Source of the DNA: Gallionella capsiferriformans ES-2
GTDB lineage: Bacteria > Pseudomonadota > Gammaproteobacteria > Burkholderiales > Gallionellaceae
Assembly: GCF_000145255.1 (NCBI RefSeq)
Contig: NC_014394.1
Coordinates: 1-64,000, forward strand
Direction of reading: 5' to 3'
Length of the DNA: 64,000 nucleotides
Shown here: positions 1-10,768 of the stretch, in pieces
Position numbering within the stretch: the stretch's first letter is position 1
Layout: each line of letters starts with the position of its first letter
Translations under genes and position numbers: made by a program
The notes under the pieces: generated by a model
The model's input: only the letters and a program-made list of their open reading frames with translations
What the model was told of the DNA's origin: nothing
The model's database searches: none

Positions 1-15
1 TAACTGTTGATTGCC

Positions 16-24
16 TGTGGATAA
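16..24 (-). promoter_or_regulatory. DnaA box upstream of dnaA
   Basis: TGTGGATAA, the reverse complement of the consensus 9-mer TTATCCACA. It lies 65 bases before the dnaA start, where DnaA commonly autoregulates its own promoter. The match is seen directly; the regulatory role is inferred. Confidence 0.7.
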
Positions 25-89
25 GTTTTGTTCTGATCTGTAGAATAGCGCTTACCTGTTGCTACTTTGCACGTCCATATTAGGTATAT

Positions 90-1445
90 ATGCAAGAAAA
101 AGCCTTTTGGGATGCCTGTCTCAGCTCTTTTGAAAAGAGCCTGCCACCCCAGCAATTCAATTCGTGGATCAAACCTCTCAAACTTACCTGCGAGGATAGC
201 TGTTTCATTTTGACAGCGCCCAGCTCTTTTGCCCTGAAAATTTTACAGGATCGTTTTTTTCCGGAAATTAATCGACAGGCAAAGCTCACTTATCCGGTTG
301 TTCCACAATTTGAATTTCGCGTAGTCGAATCGACTACAGCCAATTCAATGCCTATCGCACCACCGCCTGAGAAAAAAATTACAACTAGCGATTTAAAACC
401 TAAAATTGAAACCTCTTTCAGAGGTTATGGAAAACTCAATCAAAGCTTAACTTTTGACAATTTTGTTATCGGGAAAGCAAATCAGTTAGCCTTCGCCGCT
501 GCCACTCAGGTAGCTGAATTACCAGGTGTTTCCTACAATCCCCTGTTCATTTACGGCGGCGTTGGCCTTGGAAAAACTCATTTGACTCAAGCTATTGGCA
601 ATCAAATTCTAATCAATCGCCCTCAGGCTAAAGTTTGCTATATGCATGCCGAGCGCTACGTCGCAGACGTCGTTCGCGCCTACCAAACCAATAAGTTTGA
701 GGAATTCAAACAGTATTACCATTCTCTGGATGTACTGCTCATTGATGACATTCAATTTTTCGCCGGTAAAAACAAGACACAGGAAGAGTTTTTCTATGCC
801 TTTAACACCCTGGTTGACTCCCACAAGCAGGTTATTTTAACCAGCGATACCTTTCCTAAGGAGCTCACGGGGCTCGAAAGTCGTCTGGTTTCACGGTTTG
901 GCTGGGGTTTAACGATAGCTATCGAGCCGCCCGAACTGGAAATGCGGGTTGCCATATTGCTTAAAAAAGCCGCCATTAGTGGTTATGTTCTGGATGATGC
1001 TGTTGCCTTTTTTATTGCAAAACACGTCAATTCCAATGTTCGTGAACTAGAAGGCGCACTCAAGCGTGTTGAGGCCTACACCAAATTTCACAAGCGTATT
1101 ATTTCCGTCGATACTGCAAAAGAAGCGCTAAAGGATATTCTGGTCGCACAAAGTCGCCAGATTTCCATTGATAACATCCAGAAAACGGTTGCTGATTATT
1201 TCCGCATTAAAATTATCGATATGCTATCCAAAAAGCGTACGCGCAACTTAACCCGCCCCAGGCAAATCGCAATGAGCTTAGCGCGTGAGTTGACAACGAT
1301 GAGCCTGCCTGAAATTGGCAATGCCTTTGGCGGAAAAGACCATTCGACAGTAATTCACGCCTGCCAAACGATCGCAACACTCAGGGCGGGTGATACAACG
1401 ATTGATGCCGACTATAAAATATTGCTTCAAACGCTCACGGGATAA
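90..1445 (+). CDS. dnaA: Chromosomal replication initiator protein DnaA
   Basis: DnaA binds DnaA boxes at oriC, oligomerises with ATP and melts the origin. The 451-residue protein has the usual order: N-terminal DnaB/DiaA-interaction domain (about 1-80), variable proline-rich linker (about 85-115), AAA+ domain with Walker [10 protein letters not shown] near residue 156 and Walker [10 protein letters not shown] near 216, and a C-terminal DNA-binding domain with the signature DHSTVIHA. Length is normal for the family. The start at 90 is preceded by AGG at 82-84 with short spacing. It is followed by an origin-like region and dnaN, the classic arrangement. A DnaA box at 16-24 suggests autoregulation. 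Confidence 0.99.
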   Translation: MQEKAFWDACLSSFEKSLPPQQFNSWIKPLKLTCEDSCFILTAPSSFALKILQDRFFPEINRQAKLTYPVVPQFEFRVVESTTANSMPIAPPPEKKITTSDLKPKIETSFRGYGKLNQSLTFDNFVIGKANQLAFAAATQVAELPGVSYNPLFIYGGVGLGKTHLTQAIGNQILINRPQAKVCYMHAERYVADVVRAYQTNKFEEFKQYYHSLDVLLIDDIQFFAGKNKTQEEFFYAFNTLVDSHKQVILTSDTFPKELTGLESRLVSRFGWGLTIAIEPPELEMRVAILLKKAAISGYVLDDAVAFFIAKHVNSNVRELEGALKRVEAYTKFHKRIISVDTAKEALKDILVAQSRQISIDNIQKTVADYFRIKIIDMLSKKRTRNLTRPRQIAMSLARELTTMSLPEIGNAFGGKDHSTVIHACQTIATLRAGDTTIDADYKILLQTLTG

Positions 1446-1459
1446 CATTGTGATTTTCT

Positions 1460-1468
1460 TGTGGATAA
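1460..1468 (-). promoter_or_regulatory. Perfect DnaA box just after dnaA
   Basis: TGTGGATAA (reverse complement of the consensus), 15 bases after the dnaA stop codon. It is oriented opposite to the box at 1595-1603. Confidence 0.75.
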
Positions 1469-1594
1469 GTTGTGTATTTTTTTACACATTTCATAAAATG
1501 ATAAACTTATCAACATTGAACAGTTGATGAATGAACAATCTACCGACAACCATTTATTTTAATTAACATACTGTTTTTAAATGATTATTTTTGT

Positions 1595-1603
1595 TTATCC
1601 ACA
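1595..1603 (+). promoter_or_regulatory. Perfect DnaA box in oriC
   Basis: Exact TTATCCACA consensus, immediately upstream of the most AT-rich part of the intergenic region (about 1605-1680), as expected for a box next to the unwinding element. Confidence 0.8.
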
Positions 1604-1946
1604 GATAAAGTAAACATTATTATTGTTGTTATGTATATATATTACATTCTTAACATAAGGCGATTTCTAAATTTCAACTGAATTTTTTCTCAATTTCTGC
1701 ATTTTTGGTTATTCGTAAAATTTTCAGTTGCAATTTCAGCTTTTGATAACCTTGTGTTTTAGATGTAGATAAAATGTGCATATCTTTGAATTAAATGAAT
1801 CGACTAAAGTTATTCACAATTTACTCACACTGCGCGAACAGTTATGCGACACCCATTTTTTATTCATAAGTCATTGTATATTTTAATATATTAGACTTAT
1901 CCACCAAAATAGAAGCTATTTATTAGTCTTATTAGGTATATATATT

Positions 1947-3053
1947 ATGTTTATTGAAAAGATAGAAAAAGAAACTTTACTCAAACCTTTACAGGTCGTC
2001 ATTGGTATCGTCGAACGTAAACAAACGATGCCAATTTTATCTAACGTATTGATTGAAAAAGAATTAGGTAAAATTCGCTTTACTGCTACAGATTTAGAAA
2101 TTCAGATTACGACTACAATTGAAACTGGTGCAGACCATGAATCGAACGCTGCAATTACAGTCGGCGGGAAAAAATTACAAGAAATTTTGCGTATACTCCC
2201 AGATCAGAGCAAGGTTTCTATCGAAGTTAAAGAAAATAAGGCTCAGATCAAATCAAACAAAAGCAAATTTAATCTGCAATCATTGCCAGCGCAGGATTTT
2301 CCTACTTTGAGCAATCAACTCGCTGACGCTAGAAAAATTTCGTTGAGTCAGCGTGCTTTGAAAGCATTATTTAGTTCTGTTCAATTTGCGATGGCACAGC
2401 AGGATGTGCGTTATTATCTAAACGGTGTTCTTTTTGTCATCGAAGACAATATTTTCAGAGCCGTTGCTACGGACGGTCACCGTTTGGCGTATAACGCTAT
2501 AGCGATTGAATCTAGTTCTGAAAAAATTGAAATTATCATTCCTCGTAAAGCGATTGTTGAACTTTCCAAATTATTGAGCGATGACGACCAGCTCATTGAG
2601 CTTGAATTTTCATCACAGCAATTGAAAGCTACTTTTTCTGGAATCGAACTTACTACCAAGCTGATTGAAGGAAAATTTCCAGATTATCAAAGAGTTATAC
2701 CAAATTATACCAATCATCTAAGTATCAACCGGACCTTGGTGCAGCAGGCGTTGCAAAGAGCTGCGATTCTTTCTAACGAAAAATTTCGCGGCGTCCGTTT
2801 TGTTCTGACTGAGAAAAATCTTTGTATTATCAGCAGCAACAGCGAACAGGAAGAGGCTCAGGTTGAAATTGAAACGGATTACCATGGTGAAGCTATTGAT
2901 ATTGGTTTTAATGTCAATTATCTGATGGATGGTTTGAGCAGCGTACATAGTGAGATGGCAATATTTTCTTTTGGCAATCCGAACAGTAGTATTCTTATCA
3001 CATCGCCTGATGACTTAGAGTTCAGATACGTTGTGATGCCGATGCGAATTTAG
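1947..3053 (+). CDS. dnaN: DNA polymerase III beta subunit (sliding clamp)
   Basis: Forms the dimeric ring that tethers DNA polymerase III and many repair proteins to DNA. The 368-residue length fits the family. Three clamp-type repeats can be followed: N-terminal (about 1-120), middle with FRAVATDGHRLA near residue 170, and C-terminal ending in the conserved Y-V-V-M-P-M-R motif. The ATG at 1947 lies 10 bases after an AGG in a 14-base sequence that also precedes dnaA. It sits between oriC and gyrB with no recF in between; recF is absent from this dnaA region, so dnaN-gyrB are adjacent. Confidence 0.99.
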   Translation: MFIEKIEKETLLKPLQVVIGIVERKQTMPILSNVLIEKELGKIRFTATDLEIQITTTIETGADHESNAAITVGGKKLQEILRILPDQSKVSIEVKENKAQIKSNKSKFNLQSLPAQDFPTLSNQLADARKISLSQRALKALFSSVQFAMAQQDVRYYLNGVLFVIEDNIFRAVATDGHRLAYNAIAIESSSEKIEIIIPRKAIVELSKLLSDDDQLIELEFSSQQLKATFSGIELTTKLIEGKFPDYQRVIPNYTNHLSINRTLVQQALQRAAILSNEKFRGVRFVLTEKNLCIISSNSEQEEAQVEIETDYHGEAIDIGFNVNYLMDGLSSVHSEMAIFSFGNPNSSILITSPDDLEFRYVVMPMRI

Positions 3054-3086
3054 TTGTAAAATGAACAGTATCTGAAGATTTTGTAA

Positions 3087-5504
<2,418 letters not shown>

Positions 5505-5663
5505 GTCCGTTGTGATGACATTTTCCTAAAACTTGTTGCAATGTGGGTTATGTCTGACTGTTAGGAGTGTTTAAACGGCCTTAGAACCGATTGCAATGCG
5601 TTTTTGATGGGGTGGACAGCGATTTGTTGCAGGTGGGAAATTGGCATGTTTGAAGCTTTTTTG

Positions 5664-5694
5664 ACGGCCTGCACGCCGAGGGTGTGCAGGCCGT
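5664..5694. terminator. Intergenic hairpin between convergent gyrB and lyase gene
   Basis: An 11-bp perfect stem (5664-5674 with 5684-5694) and 9-base loop, placed directly after the stop of the minus-strand lyase gene and 160 bases beyond gyrB. There is no clear U-tract on either strand, so intrinsic termination is plausible but not assured. Confidence 0.5.
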
Positions 5695-5698
5695 TTGA

Positions 5699-6691
5699 CT
5701 AACTAAAAAATGCGTTCACTGCACTCTCCGGAATTGTAACGCCGGTAACACGCGCTTTTTGCAGCACTTCCCAAAAATATCGGTAAGTCGCTCTGTCGTG
5801 CAGTTCGCCGTCATATTGAATCGGACCCCATTCTGCCGCTTGCGCTGCAAGCAAAATGTTGGCTGAAATCGTCACCTCGTCGTAATTCGGCTTCATGGCA
5901 TCGACAATGGCCTGTATTTGGGTCGGATAAATACTCCACATACGCATGAACCCGAATTCGTTGCGGGCACGGCTCGCATCGCTAAAGGTTGTTTCGGTAT
6001 TTTTCAGATCCAACGTCACGTTGTGCGCGGGAACAACACCGTGCGCTAATGCGGCTGCGACAACTTCCGCCTTGGCGCGCGCCAGTAAACGGTGCTCGAA
6101 CTGGCCGGGACTGCGCATGGCGGATGCCGGAATTGCACCATAGTGGCCGCTGACAAAGTCCATTAGGCCAAAATCCAGTACCTGCAGCCAGGGCAGGCTG
6201 GCTAATTCATAGGCATCGTGCAGTGCGCCGTGGGTCTCAATCAGAATATGGATGGGAATTTCCAGACCGATGCCACAAGCGCTCGCAACAGACTGAATAT
6301 AGCCTATCATTTCAGCAGCTTGTGCTGCTTTAGTGCATTTTGGGATCGTGATGTACGTCAGCAATTGTCCTGCGCCGCCTACCAGTATATCCACATCCTG
6401 ACGCCAAGCTGCATGCGTGTAATCGTGGATGCGTGCGCCTGCCATTTTATGCTTATTGGCGGGCGAATTCAGCACGCGTACGATCATTTCAGCGTGTTCC
6501 CTTTCCTGACCTGCTGCAGCCCCATCCTCGCAATCGCAGGTGATGTCGAAAATGGGTCCTAATGTATCTTGCAGCGACATTGCTTTGAGGATCAGCTTTT
6601 CGCTGCCAGCAAAATGCTCGCAGCTGGGAATGACCGGGAAAGATTTTTCGCCGTTAAACAGTGCATCGTTCGGGTGTGTGAGGAGTGACAT
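5699..6691 (-). CDS. HpcH/HpaI aldolase-citrate lyase family protein (malyl-CoA-lyase-like), paralogue A
   Basis: A 330-residue TIM-barrel lyase of the CitE/malyl-CoA lyase superfamily, which makes or breaks carbon-carbon bonds in CoA thioesters with Mg2+. Family landmarks: D-x-x-C-D-C-E-D-G after the first strands (near residue 50), the metal-binding Glu in ILIETHG, and Asp in FGLMDFVSGHYG. It is the last gene of a minus-strand operon with a MaoC hydratase (11-base gap) and a second lyase. AAGGAAT precedes the ATG. Substrate cannot be read from sequence: malyl-CoA, beta-methylmalyl-CoA and citramalyl-CoA are all possible. It is clearly different from paralogues B and C in the same island. 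Confidence 0.85.
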   Translation of the reverse strand: MSLLTHPNDALFNGEKSFPVIPSCEHFAGSEKLILKAMSLQDTLGPIFDITCDCEDGAAAGQEREHAEMIVRVLNSPANKHKMAGARIHDYTHAAWRQDVDILVGGAGQLLTYITIPKCTKAAQAAEMIGYIQSVASACGIGLEIPIHILIETHGALHDAYELASLPWLQVLDFGLMDFVSGHYGAIPASAMRSPGQFEHRLLARAKAEVVAAALAHGVVPAHNVTLDLKNTETTFSDASRARNEFGFMRMWSIYPTQIQAIVDAMKPNYDEVTISANILLAAQAAEWGPIQYDGELHDRATYRYFWEVLQKARVTGVTIPESAVNAFFS

Positions 6692-6702
6692 AGTGATATT
6701 CC

Positions 6703-7785
6703 TTATCTGCGTGGCATTAAGACGGTGTAATCGAGATCAAGCACCACATTCGGGTGATAGACCTGTCGGCCGTTTTGTTCTGTATGCGTATTCTGCAACT
6801 CGCGTGCAGGGAGGTTTTTGAGTCCCACCATGCGTAGACGCAGTGCACCCAAATCCTGCCTGCCAGGCAGTTCCCAGCAATCGAGTACTTCTGTCCATGT
6901 ATAGATTGTGTCACCACCGAAACAGGGATTGCTGTGGGTACCCGCATTGATGGCCGCGATGCCGATGGCATTTTCAAGTCCGTCGTAGGATAGTGCCCTG
7001 CACAGTGAAATCACATGTCCGCCGTACATCAGACGGCGTCCGAACTGGGTGTCTTTCATCATCAGCGCATCAAAATGTAGTCTTGCGTTATTCTGATACA
7101 GGCGGGTTGCCATGGTGTGATCGCTGTCATCTACCGTCATGCCCGCCGGGTGATTGATACGCTCACTGCGCTGATAATCATTCCACAGTTTTTGGCTGCC
7201 GGTTACCTTGGTTTCAAAGCGGTGAAAATCGGCGAAATCGGGGATGCTCAGCGTATCTGGCGCTACGTAGGCATCCAGTTCTGGAATCACGGTCGCAGGT
7301 GCGGGCAGGCTGGTGTTTTGTTTGTGTACCATGACCCATCGGACCCATTCGAGTATGGGCTGACGGTTCTGGTTATGTGACACCGAATGCACATACACCA
7401 CGCCATTTGCACCGTTGGAATTTTGCTTGAGTCCAATTACGGTGGACGTCGTGCTCAGGGTATCGCCAGGATACACAGGACGAACAAACTTTACGTTCGC
7501 ATAGCCTAAATTCGCCACCGCGTTAACGGAGATGTCAGGCACGGTTTTGCCAAACGCGATGTGAAAAGCGAGTAAATCATCCACCGTGCGATCGCGATAA
7601 CCCAGCGCATGAGCGACAGGTTGTGCGCAGTGCATGGGCTGCCGGCTACCTGTTAATGCGATATACAGCGAGCAATCGCCGTCTGTGATCGTGCGCGGCG
7701 TCGCATGATGCAAGACCTGACCGAAATGGAAGTCTTCAAAGAAATTACCTCGACCGGGCTCAGTATTGGCAGTTGACTTATGCAT
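6703..7785 (-). CDS. MaoC-family mesaconyl-CoA hydratase-like protein
   Basis: A 360-residue double hot-dog protein resembling mesaconyl-CoA hydratase (beta-methylmalyl-CoA dehydratase, Mch), which interconverts mesaconyl-CoA and methylmalyl-CoA-type esters. The N-terminal half has the F-E-D-F-x-x-G-Q start and the D-G-D-C-S-L-Y-I-A-L-T-G segment. A second hot-dog repeat begins near residue 190 (HFDALMM, YGGHVISLCRALSYDG). The open frame extends to a TTG at 7806, but GGAGGAGG lies just before the ATG at 7785, so that start is preferred. It overlaps the end of the upstream lyase gene by 8 bases, implying translational coupling. Exact substrate is inferred, not shown. Confidence 0.82.
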   Translation of the reverse strand: MHKSTANTEPGRGNFFEDFHFGQVLHHATPRTITDGDCSLYIALTGSRQPMHCAQPVAHALGYRDRTVDDLLAFHIAFGKTVPDISVNAVANLGYANVKFVRPVYPGDTLSTTSTVIGLKQNSNGANGVVYVHSVSHNQNRQPILEWVRWVMVHKQNTSLPAPATVIPELDAYVAPDTLSIPDFADFHRFETKVTGSQKLWNDYQRSERINHPAGMTVDDSDHTMATRLYQNNARLHFDALMMKDTQFGRRLMYGGHVISLCRALSYDGLENAIGIAAINAGTHSNPCFGGDTIYTWTEVLDCWELPGRQDLGALRLRMVGLKNLPARELQNTHTEQNGRQVYHPNVVLDLDYTVLMPRR

Positions 7786-8659
7786 GATCCTCCTCCAGTT
7801 TTGCAATCATTTCGCTTAATTCAAGCAGCCTTTCAGCTGCCTCAATATTATGCCGTTCAACCAGCCTGTCATTAACCACCACGGTGCCCCGGCCTGCAGC
7901 ATTGGCTTCTGACAGTGCGCTGATAATTTCGCGGGCTGTTTTAACTTCTGAGGGTTTGGGCGTAAAGGCATCGTTGGCATAGGTTAATTGCAGCGGATGA
8001 ATCATCGATTTCCCGTCAAAGCCCATGTCGCGCCCGAGCCGGCAGGCATACTCAAAGGATTCGATGTCCTTAAAATGGCTGTTGATACCATCGACAACGG
8101 CGCGGTTATAGGCGCGGGCAGCTAGTATAACCATAGACAGACTGGTTAGCAGTGGAATGCGATCCCGGGTAGTGTGTGCGTGCAACTGAGAGGTTAAGTC
8201 GGAAGTGGCCATCACCAGACAGGCGATACGATCTGATGCGCTGGCGATTGCTTCGGCGTGAAGTACGGCAAGCGGGCTTTCGATCATCACCATCACCGGC
8301 ATATTGTGCCCGCCGGCTTGATCTAATGCTTCCAGCGCGCGTAACAGTCCGGCTCGGCTCTCAATGTGGGAAAACAGGATGGCATCGGCACCAATATTGG
8401 CGACAGCCTTGATGTCATCATACCCCCACGGCGATTCAAGGTCGTTGACGCGTATCACTACTTCACTTGCGCGATAGCCGCCTTGTTTGACTGCATCTAC
8501 GACGTTGTGACGGGAGGTTTCCTTGGCGGATATCAGTATCGGATCGCCCAAATCGAGGATGACCGAATCTGCGGGCAGGCTGCGCGCTTTTTCCAGATAG
8601 CGGGTATTGCAACCCGGAACATAGAGCATAGAGCGGCGAGGTCGAAAATAGTTGTTCAT
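7778..8659 (-). CDS. CitE/HpcH-family CoA-ester lyase, paralogue B
   Basis: A 293-residue member of the citrate lyase beta-subunit-like superfamily. It starts RPRRSMLYVPG, the usual CitE opening, and keeps the metal-binding Glu in VMVMIESP and the Asp in MATSDL, with GFDGKSMIHPLQ near residue 230. Oddity: the motif that normally reads D-L-E-D-A/S reads D-L-G-D-P. An ATG at 8659 with GGGAG five bases upstream is preferred over the 29-residue-longer frame. It is the first gene of the minus-strand arm, overlapping the MaoC gene. Possible activities are malyl-CoA or citramalyl-CoA lyase; the substitution could alter substrate choice. Confidence 0.83.
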   Translation of the reverse strand: MNNYFRPRRSMLYVPGCNTRYLEKARSLPADSVILDLGDPILISAKETSRHNVVDAVKQGGYRASEVVIRVNDLESPWGYDDIKAVANIGADAILFSHIESRAGLLRALEALDQAGGHNMPVMVMIESPLAVLHAEAIASASDRIACLVMATSDLTSQLHAHTTRDRIPLLTSLSMVILAARAYNRAVVDGINSHFKDIESFEYACRLGRDMGFDGKSMIHPLQLTYANDAFTPKPSEVKTAREIISALSEANAAGRGTVVVNDRLVERHNIEAAERLLELSEMIAKLEEDHA

Positions 8660-8754
8660 GATGCTCCCTGTTTGAAGTGCCATGGTGCGCTGGGTGTTTA
8701 AGTTGACACACAGCCGGATTCTATCGGTGTAAAAATTCAGTGTCAATGATATTC

Positions 8755-8776
8755 TTATGTCTTATATAAGATATAA
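8755..8776. promoter_or_regulatory. Palindromic operator candidate in divergent promoter region
   Basis: A 22-base inverted repeat with a single mismatched pair, centred on the perfect 12-mer TCTTATATAAGA (8760-8771). It lies midway between the divergent lyase-B gene and the gntR gene. GntR/HutC regulators bind such short palindromes and usually act on their own divergent operon, so this is the best operator candidate. Binding is inferred. Confidence 0.6.
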
Positions 8777-8823
8777 AACACTAGACTTAAAAATAGCGGC
8801 GTGATTTAATTACCTTAACGTAA

Positions 8824-8839
8824 TTTTGGTGCACGAAAA
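8824..8839. promoter_or_regulatory. Second palindrome abutting the gntR start codon
   Basis: TTTTGGTGCACGAAAA is a 16-base palindrome with one mismatched pair around GTGCAC and ends one base before the gntR ATG. A protein bound here would block translation start or elongation of the gntR message. It could be an autoregulatory site or chance; the gene has no strong ribosome-binding site otherwise. Confidence 0.4.
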
Positions 8840-9574
8840 ATGAAATCATCACCGACTCATCCCAGTTTTCAGCCGCTGTACCGGCAGATCAAGGCGTTGC
8901 TGACGCAAAGCCTGATTACCGGGGAGTGGGTGCCGGGTGCAGCCATACCGAGTGAAATGGATCTTGCGGCGCGCTTTGGTGTCAGTCAGGGCACTGTGCG
9001 CAAAGCGATCGATGAGCTGGCTGCAGAAAATATCGTAGTGAGAAGGCAGGGTAAAGGCACGTTTGTCGCAACGCACACCGAAGAAGTTGTCAAGTTACGC
9101 TTCTTGCGTCTGGTAGCCGCCGATGGCAGTAAAGAATTGCTCGATAACAGGCTGCTGTCCTGCGAAAAGTCTAAGGCGACAGCGGCAATCGCAAGGGCAC
9201 TCAACATTAGGACGGGAAGCTCTGTCATTGAAATCAGACGCCTGTTGCTGTTTTCGGGCAAGCCACTGATATTGGATCGTATCATCCTTCCTGCCGCGCT
9301 GTTCAAGGGCGTGACGACCGAGCGCATCGAAGCGTTAAAAGGTTCCATGTACCGCTTATATGAAACGCAACTGGGCATACGCATGGTGCGCGCCGAAGAA
9401 AAACTCACTGCGATAGGTGCGGACGGGGAGGTTGCAACGGCGCTTGGCCTGCTACAAGGTACGCCCTTGCTGAGTATAGAGCGGGTGTCTTATACCTATG
9501 GCGATAAGCCGATGGAGTGGCGTCTTGGTCTGTGTTTGACAGACGATCATCATTATTTGAATCAGTTTGAATAA
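8840..9574 (+). CDS. GntR-family (HutC subfamily) transcriptional regulator
   Basis: A 244-residue regulator with an N-terminal winged helix-turn-helix (about 10-75; PSEMDLAARFGVSQGTVRKAIDEL is the HTH region) followed by a UTRA ligand-binding domain (about 95-240). HutC-type regulators sense small metabolites such as organic acids. It stands between the two arms of the lyase/ligase island and is most likely the local regulator responding to a substrate or CoA-ester-derived intermediate. Two palindromes in the 180 bases upstream are candidate operators. No strong ribosome-binding site precedes the ATG. Confidence 0.9.
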   Translation: MKSSPTHPSFQPLYRQIKALLTQSLITGEWVPGAAIPSEMDLAARFGVSQGTVRKAIDELAAENIVVRRQGKGTFVATHTEEVVKLRFLRLVAADGSKELLDNRLLSCEKSKATAAIARALNIRTGSSVIEIRRLLLFSGKPLILDRIILPAALFKGVTTERIEALKGSMYRLYETQLGIRMVRAEEKLTAIGADGEVATALGLLQGTPLLSIERVSYTYGDKPMEWRLGLCLTDDHHYLNQFE

Positions 9575-9629
9575 ATCAGTAATGGTGAGAATTGCGACGG
9601 AGTAACGCGACAATAATACCGGGGGATAT

Positions 9630-10760
9630 ATGAATACGACGGGTAGTCAAGGTGGTGCCGAAGAGGCAGGGGCTAACATGCTGGGTGGTTACTGGCCTGG
9701 AATTCAGTTGTATTATCCGCCGGTAAAATATTCCCCCGCTCAGGGTATTTATGAAGATCTGGAGGCGGCCGGGCAGCGCATGAAAAAATATGCGCACCAG
9801 ACCCATGCGCATACGCTGATCTTCGATCTGGAAGACGGTTGTCGGCAAAAGGAAATGAGTCGTACGCTGTTAAGGCTGGAGTTGCCGCAGTTTAAACGCC
9901 GCAATGAAGTGGCTATCGCGATACGGGTCAATCCGTTTCGTACCGAAGAATATGAACACGACATGGCGCTGGTTCGAGATCTGGCAGAACACATCGATGT
10001 CGTGATGCTCGCAAAAGCGGGCGAAGCGTATGGCGCGGCGGAAGTGCGCGATTTATCCAGTTTTCTGGCGGGGCTCAATCATCCGATTTCGATACAGCCC
10101 ATTATCGAGCATCCCAAATCGCTCAAAATTGCGCCTGACCTGATGCAGTACAACACCGTCAAGCACGTGGTATTCGGCATTCACGATTTCTCCAAGGCGA
10201 TGGGTATTCAAATTACCCCGGAAAACTGGACGGAAGAGCTCAAATATTTCCTCAATCAGATCATGTTCGAAGCGCGTATCGCCGGTAAAGGTGTGATCGG
10301 CGGCGTGGAAACCTTGATTGGTTCGAGCAGCATGCCGGAGAAATATATCGAGCCGCACGATGTGCGGCGCTGGCTGGACCTGCACGGTGAGAATGAATCG
10401 CGCATCGTCTATAAGCATGCCTGCCAGGAAGCCGCGATGGGGTTGACCGGTAAGCAGGTCATCCATCCGGGGCATATTCATTTGTGTAAGGTCGCTTATA
10501 CCCCCTCGCCTACCGACATCGCACAAAAGGTGCGCATCCTGAAAGCGGCTATCGAAGCGGATGCGCTGCTGGGCGGCGCGATCCGTATCGATGGCGAAAT
10601 GCTCGATCCGCCGATGTTCGGCAAGGCGCTGCAAACACTGCTCAGGGCGCATTCGCTGCGAGCGTTGAGTGCAAAAGACAGCGATTTCGCCATGACCGTA
10701 CTGCACCTGATGCCCACGCAGGTAGTTCGCGAAAACTGGCCATATGGCGTCATTCTTTAG
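9630..10760 (+). CDS. HpcH/HpaI aldolase-citrate lyase family protein, paralogue C
   Basis: A 376-residue protein, third CitE-superfamily lyase of the island and the longest. It keeps the canonical L-I-F-D-L-E-D-G motif (near residue 67), a Glu in PIIEHPK and an Asp in FGIHDFSKAMG, plus KQVIHPGHIH near residue 280. The N-terminal 35 residues and the C-terminal 80 are extensions compared with CitE. It follows gntR by 55 bases and precedes the acyl-CoA ligase by 8 bases, with AGGAGG between, so the two are co-translated. It may cleave or form the CoA ester made by the ligase. Substrate unknown. Confidence 0.82.
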   Translation: MNTTGSQGGAEEAGANMLGGYWPGIQLYYPPVKYSPAQGIYEDLEAAGQRMKKYAHQTHAHTLIFDLEDGCRQKEMSRTLLRLELPQFKRRNEVAIAIRVNPFRTEEYEHDMALVRDLAEHIDVVMLAKAGEAYGAAEVRDLSSFLAGLNHPISIQPIIEHPKSLKIAPDLMQYNTVKHVVFGIHDFSKAMGIQITPENWTEELKYFLNQIMFEARIAGKGVIGGVETLIGSSSMPEKYIEPHDVRRWLDLHGENESRIVYKHACQEAAMGLTGKQVIHPGHIHLCKVAYTPSPTDIAQKVRILKAAIEADALLGGAIRIDGEMLDPPMFGKALQTLLRAHSLRALSAKDSDFAMTVLHLMPTQVVRENWPYGVIL

Positions 10761-10768
10761 GAGGCACT

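Larger units (their letters stand above)
1446..1946. other. Probable chromosomal origin of replication (oriC)
   Basis: A 501-base non-coding, strongly AT-rich stretch between dnaA and dnaN. DnaA-box-like 9-mers visible: TGTGGATAA at 1460-1468 (perfect, minus strand), TTATCCACA at 1595-1603 (perfect, plus), TTATTCACA at 1810-1818 and TTACTCACA at 1821-1829 (one mismatch each), and TTATCCACC at 1897-1905 (one mismatch). The segment about 1605-1680 is nearly pure A/T and is a candidate unwinding element. Position and box content are seen; origin function is inferred from the conserved dnaA-oriC-dnaN arrangement. Confidence 0.85.
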
